Shown here one piece after another: positions 58,520-64,000 of a stretch of 64,000 bases of DNA. Position numbers and translations under genes: made by a program. Origin of the DNA: Inia geoffrensis (lineage: Eukaryota; Chordata; Mammalia; Artiodactyla; Iniidae). The notes below the pieces were generated by a model. The model was given only the letters and a program-made list of their open reading frames with translations. It did not search any database and was not told where the DNA came from. The stretch covers positions 70,748,501 to 70,812,500 of the forward strand of contig CM070899.1 of NCBI GenBank assembly GCA_036417435.1, in the 5' to 3' direction. The first letter of the stretch is position 1. The number at the start of each line of letters is the position of its first letter.

Positions 58520-60036
58520 TACTTTATTGACATGTAACTATAATAGTTTCAGGTGTTTAACATAATGATTCAATGTTTGTATAAATTGCAAAATGATCAC
58601 AGTAAGTCTGGTTAATATCTGTCACCATAAATAGTTACAAATTATTTTTTCTTATGATGAGAACTTTTAAGATCTACTCTCTTAGTAACTTTCAAATATG
58701 CAATACCATATTGTTAACTATAGTCACCATGCTCTATATTACATCCCCATGACTTATTTTATAACTGAAAGTTTGAAACTTAGATGATGTTCACTGACAC
58801 TTGCCCCCTTCTCCAGCAATCACCAATCTGTTCTCTGTATCTGTGAGTGTGGTTATTGTTTTTTTAGTTTGTTTTTGGTTTTTTGGTTTTGTTTTGTTTT
58901 CTTTTTATAGATTCCACACATAACTGATACCATGCTGTATTTGTCTTTCTTGATCTGACTTATTTCACTTAGTATAATGCCCTCCAGGTCTATCCATTCA
59001 ACCACAAAAGATAAGATTTCATTCTTTGTTATGGCTGAACAATATTCCATTGTATATATATGTACCACATCTTCTTTACCCATACATCTATCTTGGCAAT
59101 TGTAAATAATACTGCTATGAAAATTGGGGTGCATGCATCTTTTCAAATTAATGGTTTCAATTTTTGGATGTATAGCCAGGAGTGGAAATGCTGGGTCATA
59201 TGGAAGTTCTAGTTTTAGTTTTTTGATAAATATCCATACTGTTTTTCACAGTGGCTGCACCGACTTACATTCCCTCCAACAGTGTCTGAGGGTTCCCTTT
59301 TCTCCACATCCTTGCCAAAATTTGTTGTGTTCTTTTTGATGATAGGCATTCTTACAAGTGTGAAGTGATATCTCATTGACTTTTAATGTGCATTTCTCTG
59401 ATGGTTAACGGTGTTCAGCATCTTTTCATGACTGTTGGCCATCTGTATATCTTCTTTGGAAAAAGTCTATTCAGATCTACCCATTTTTTAATTTGATCAT
59501 TTGTTTGAAGTTGACTTGTATGAGCTGTTTATATATTTTGGATATTAACCCCTTACTGGACTTATCATTTGCAAATATTATCTCTCATTCAGTAGGTTGT
59601 CTTCTTGTTGATGGTTTCCTTTGCTGTGTAAAACCTTTTAAGTTTAATTAGGTCCCATTTGTTTATTTTTGCTTTTATTTCCTTTGCTTTAGGAGGCAGA
59701 TCCAAAAAATACTGCCACAGTTTATGTCAAAGAGTGTTCTGCCTATGTTTTCTTCTCAGAGTTTTATGGTTTCCAGTCTTACATTTAGGTCTTTAATTTA
59801 GTTTGAGTTTATTTTTGTATATGGTATTGGAGAATGTTCTAATTTCATTCTTTACATGTAGCTGTCCAGTTTTCCCAGCACAACTTAATGAAGAGACTGT
59901 CTTTTCTCGATTGTATATTCTTGCTTCCTTTGTCATAGATTAATTGACCATAAGCATGTGAGTTTATTTCTGGGCTCTCTATTCTGTTCCACTTATCTAG
60001 GTGTCTGTTTTTGTACCAGTGCCATGCTGTTTTGAT
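58520..60036 (-). mobile_element. old L1, 3' UTR to mid ORF2
   Basis: Minus-strand L1: 3' UTR ('TTTATTGACATGTAACTATAATAG' at 58523, 'CACCAATCTGTTCTCTGTATCTGTG' at 58821), ORF2 C-terminus ('TTATGGCTGAACAATATTCC', 'CCATACTGTTTTTCACAGTGGCTGC') up to 'TACCAGTGCCATGCTGTTTTGAT' (60016-60036), which equals about 34010 in the full-length L1. It then switches strand. Confidence 0.85.
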
Positions 60037-62194
60037 CTGTATGTATGCTGCCTATAAAAGATGCACTTCAGATCTAAAGACACACACAGACTGAAGGTGA
60101 GGTAATTAAAAAAGTTTTTCCATGCCAATAGAAATCAAAATAAAGCCGGGGTAGCAGTACTTATGTCAGACAAAATAGGCTTTAAAATAAAGACTGTTAC
60201 AAGAGAAAAAGAAAGGCATTACCTAATGATCAAGGGATCAATCCAAGAAGATATAACAATTGTAAACATATATGCACCCAACATAGGAGCACCTAAATGC
60301 ATAAAGCAAATATTAACAGACGTTAAGGGAGAAATTGAAAATAAAAACAATAATATGGAAGTTTAATACCTTAGTTACATCAATGGACAAATCATCAAAA
60401 CAGAAAATCAATAAGGTAAAACAGGCCTTAAATGATACATTAGACCAAATAGACTTAATTGATATATGGAGAGCATTCTATCTGAAAGCAGCTGAATACA
60501 CATTCTTTTCAAGTTTACACAGAACATTCTCCAGAATATATCACATGCTAGGCCACAAAATATGCCTTGATAAATTTTTAAAAATTGAAATCATGCAATC
60601 ATCTTTTCCAACCACAATGCTCTGAGACTAGAAATCAACTACAAGAAAAAAAAGAAAAAACTACAGCAAACACAAACATATGGAGGCTAAACAATATAGT
60701 ATACTAAACAACCAATGGATCACTAAAGAAATCGAAGAGGAAATCAAAAAATACCTGGAGATAAATGAAAATGAAAACACAACAACCAAAAACTATGGAC
60801 CTTAGCTAAAGAAGTTCTAAGAGGGACATTTATAATGACAAAAGCTTACCTCAGGAAACAAAGACAATCTCTAGTAAACTATCTAACTGTATGCCTAAAG
60901 GAGCTAGAAAAAGAACAAACAAAACCCAAAGTTAGTAGAAGGAAAGAAATCATAAAGATCAAAGCAGAAATAAATGAATTAGAGACTCAAAAACAGAAGA
61001 AAAGGTCAGTGAAACTAAGAGCTGATTCTTTGAGAAGCTAAGCAAAATTGATAAGCCTTTAGCAAAAATCATCAAGAAAAAAAGGGCAAAAATTAATAAA
61101 ATCAGAAATGAAAAAGGAGAAGTTACAACTGACACCACAGAAAAACAAATTATTATAAGAGACTACTATGAACAACTATATGCCAATCAAAGGAACAACC
61201 TAGAAGACATGGACAGATTACTAGAAATGTACAGTCTCACACAACTGAACTGGGAGAAATGGAAAATATGAACAGACTAAATACCAGTAATGAAATTTAT
61301 TCAGTAATAAAAAATTCCCAACAAAGAAAAGTCCAGGACTTGGTGGCTTCATGGGAGAATTCTACCCAACATGTAGAGAAGAGTTAACCTATTCTTCTCA
61401 AAGTCTTTCAGAAAATTACAGAGGAAAGAACACTCCCAAATTCATTCTATGAGGCCATCATCTCCCTGATATAAAACCAGACAAACCAGACAAAGAAATC
61501 ACAAAAAAGGAAAATTACAGGCCAATATCACTGACGAACATGAATTCAGAAATTCTAAAGAAAATACTAGCAAACAGAATCCAACAGTACATTAAAAGGA
61601 TCATACACGATCAAGTGGGATTTATTCCAGGGATGCAAGGAGTTTTCAATATCTGGAAATCAATCAATGCAATACACCACATTAAAATATTGAAATATAA
61701 AAGCCATATGATCATCTCAATAGATGCAGAAAAAGTTTTTAACAAAATTCAACACCCAGTTATGATTAAACTCTCCAAAAAGTGGGCATCAAGGGAACAT
61801 ACCTCAATATACTAAAGGCCATATATGACAGATCATAGCTAACATGATACTCAGTGGTGAAAAGCTGAAAGCATTTCCTCTAATATCAGGAATAAGACAA
61901 GGATGCCCACTTTTGCCAGTTTTATTCAACATGGTATTGGAAGTCCTAACCACAGCAATCAGACAAGAAAAAGAAATAAAAGGAATCCAAACTGAAAAGG
62001 AAGAATTAAAACTCACTTTTTGCAGATGACATGAATACTATACATAGAAAATCCTAAAGATGCCACCAGAAAGGTACTAGAGCTTGCAATGAATTTGGTA
62101 AAGTTGCAGGATACAAAATTAATACACAGAAATCTGTTACATTTCTATACTCTAACAACAAATACAAATAATCAGAAACAGAAATTAAAGAAAC
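60037..62194 (+). mobile_element. L1 ORF2 (endonuclease to RT), inverted block
   Basis: Plus-strand ORF2 from the endonuclease ('CACTTCAGATCTAAAGACAC', IQEDITIVNIYAPNIGAP near 60240) through RT: ENYRPIS region (61520), IPGMQG (61625), [11 protein letters not shown] motif A (61718) and a FADD-type motif at about 62018, where an indel follows. It ends at 'ACAGAAATTAAAGAAAC' (62194), equal to about 34395 in the full-length L1. Many stops and frameshifts make it a pseudogene. The following ORF2 sequence is present only on the other strand. Confidence 0.85.
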
Positions 62195-63434
62195 CTGTTT
62201 CATTCTTTTGCATGTGTCTGTTCAGGATTTTCAACACCATTTATTGAAAGACTGCTTTCTTAGCATATGTTCTTGGCTCCTATGTCATAAATAAATTTAT
62301 TTATCTATTTATCTATTTATTTATTTCTAAGCTCTCTATTCTGTTCCATTGATCTCTGTGTCTGATTTTATGCCAGTACTATATTATTTTGATTATTATA
62401 ACTTTGTAATACTATTTGGAATCAGGGAGTCTGGTCCCTCCACTTTTGTTCTTCTTTCTCAAGATTGCTTTGGTTACTTGGCATCTTTAGGTTCTATACA
62501 GATTTAGAATTGTTAGTCCTTTTTATGTGAAAATGACTTTGGAATTTTGGTAGGGATTACATCGAATCTGTAGATTGCTTGGATAATATGGACATTTAAC
62601 AATATTAACTTTTCCAGTCAATGAGCACAGAATGTATTTTCATTTCTTCTTCCATTTTTTAAATTAATAGCGTACTTTTCAATAGCCTTTCACCACTGTA
62701 GTTAAATTTACTCCTAGGTATTTTATTCTTATTGATGCAATTGTAAATGTGATTGTTTTCTTAATTTCTCTGATAGTTTGTTATCAGTATAAAAAATTCA
62801 GATATTTGTATATTGATTTTGTACCGTACAATTTTACTGAAATTGTTTATTCTAGCATTATTTTTGTGGCATCTTTAGGATTACTATATATGATATTTTG
62901 TAAACTACAAAGAGTGACAGTTTTACTTTTCCCTTTCCAATTTGGATGTCTCTCTTTTTTTTTTTTTCTGGCCTAATTGCTCTGGCTAGAACTTCCAATA
63001 CTCTGCTGAATAAAAACGGTGAAAGGGGAATCCTCGTCTTGTTCTTGATCTTAGAGAAAAAGCTTTCAGCTTTTGACCATTATGTTAGCTTTGGGCTTTT
63101 CATACATGGCTTTATTTTGCTGAGTTATGGTCCCTCTATGCCCACTTTGTTGAGAGTTTTTATAAATGGATATTGAATTTTGTCAAGTTCTTTTTCTGCA
63201 TCTATTTGGATGATTATATGATTTTTATGCTTCATTTATTTATATGGTATATCACATTGATTGATTTGCAAATATTGAACCTTTTTGTTATCCCTGGAAT
63301 AAATCCTTCTTAATTATTGTGTAGGATCCCTTTAATATATTTTATATATCTTTAATGTATAAATTTTTTAATATTATTGAATTTGGTTTGCCTATATTTT
63401 GTTGATTTTTGCATCTTTGTTCATCAAGGATATT
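62195..63434 (-). mobile_element. old L1 mid ORF2 fragment, minus strand
   Basis: Minus-strand ORF2 from 'TTTCATTCTTTTGCATGTG' (equal to about 33825 of the full-length L1) to 'TTTGCATCTTTGTTCATCAAGGATATTA' (equal to about 35065). Its left 190 bp duplicate the region also present at 59850-60036, so it is a separate L1 or a rearranged part. A TTTA/TCTA repeat sits at 62291-62330, inserted in the ORF2 sequence. Confidence 0.8.
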
Positions 63435-64000
63435 ACCTTACACATAAACACATCAGGGACACTACAAGTTTTGGTTATTTTTTAATTTTCCTGAAGACGT
63501 TCTTTTTGCACTCTCCTAATCCTGTGATCTGGGTTAGTTAGTTCACAGTAAGTCCTTCTCTTTCTTGGTTTATACCTATTTTGTGGAGAAGAACATCCAG
63601 AATTTCTGGAGGTAAATTTTTGGTAATTTACTTATCAAACATCATCTTTATTGAATTCATACAATTACTGATTTGCCTGTTTTCAGATTTCTAAGTAAAT
63701 TTATCCCCCCAAATGGGAAGGCATTGATCTATTGTCTTCCATCTACCAGTGCTGCTATTCTGACTTTTAATCCTGTATGTGGCCTGTTCTGTTTCCTCTG
63801 GCAGTTATTGTGACCTTCTCCATGTCCCTACTGTCCTGAAATGTCATGATAAAATGCCATAGTGTAGTAGTGTAGGATTTCAGGGGCACTTTACAAACCG
63901 CTTTAGTCTGAAAATTAATGTCCTTAAATTCTAGGAAGTTTATTTAAACTCTTATTAAAAATTGCCTCTCCTTTATTTGTTTTTGTATTTCCTCTTATTT
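63435..64000. other. unassigned right end of window
   Basis: I see no L1 continuation and no other named repeat. Confidence 0.35.

Noticed and set aside
62291..62330. Tetranucleotide run as a notable array
   Set aside because: An ordinary short TTTA/TCTA microsatellite inside L1 sequence.

Overview
The window is nuclear DNA from a mammal, most likely a cetacean. The main evidence is three tRNA-headed SINEs near 11.1, 24.7 and 30.5 kb that match the cetacean CHR-2 type: a head of the form GGGCTTCCCTGGTGGCGCAG, an internal pol III B box, and an A tail. A young L1 family with a CpG-rich 5' UTR, and old eutherian repeats (L2, MIR, Tigger, MER20, MER5A), fit the same assignment. Whether it is a toothed or a baleen whale cannot be decided by eye. 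I find no host protein-coding gene, tRNA, rRNA or CRISPR array. Every long reading frame falls in an L1 or a SINE, or is a short chance frame.

Layout. 0-8.4 kb: the 5' UTR of an L1 that runs off the left edge, a CHR-1-like SINE, a palindromic MITE and an L2 tail. 8.4-14.75 kb: old minus-strand L1s carrying younger insertions (two L1 3' ends, MER20 nearby, a SINE, an internally deleted Tigger1). 17.6-25.5 kb: MER5A, then a head-to-head L1 that looks like a 5' inversion, then old L1 sequence with a SINE. 25.5-31.8 kb: old L1, a 76-bp tandem duplication, and an L2 split by a SINE and a 230-bp Tigger-type MITE.

32.0-40.0 kb is the centrepiece. A solo class I-type retroviral LTR (minus strand) is split by a full-length 7.5-kb L1 (minus strand) flanked by a 15-bp target-site duplication. 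Its ORF1 (296 aa) is open. Its ORF2 has one nonsense codon, two frameshifts and a change of the reverse-transcriptase FADD motif to FADG, so the copy should not be autonomous. Its 5' UTR is unusually long (2.3 kb), CpG-rich and partly built of repeated units.

40-64 kb: old L1 pieces, two back-to-back Tigger-type MITEs, L2, three MIRs, a clear L1-into-L1 nested insertion at 54.8 kb, and a second head-to-head L1 rearrangement at 58.5-63.4 kb. The stretches between are AT-rich and, as far as I can see, unique.

Nothing here looks like a new gene system. The value of the window lies in its insertion order: MIR, L2 and DNA transposons first, then old L1s, then the LTR, then young L1s and CHR-2 SINEs.
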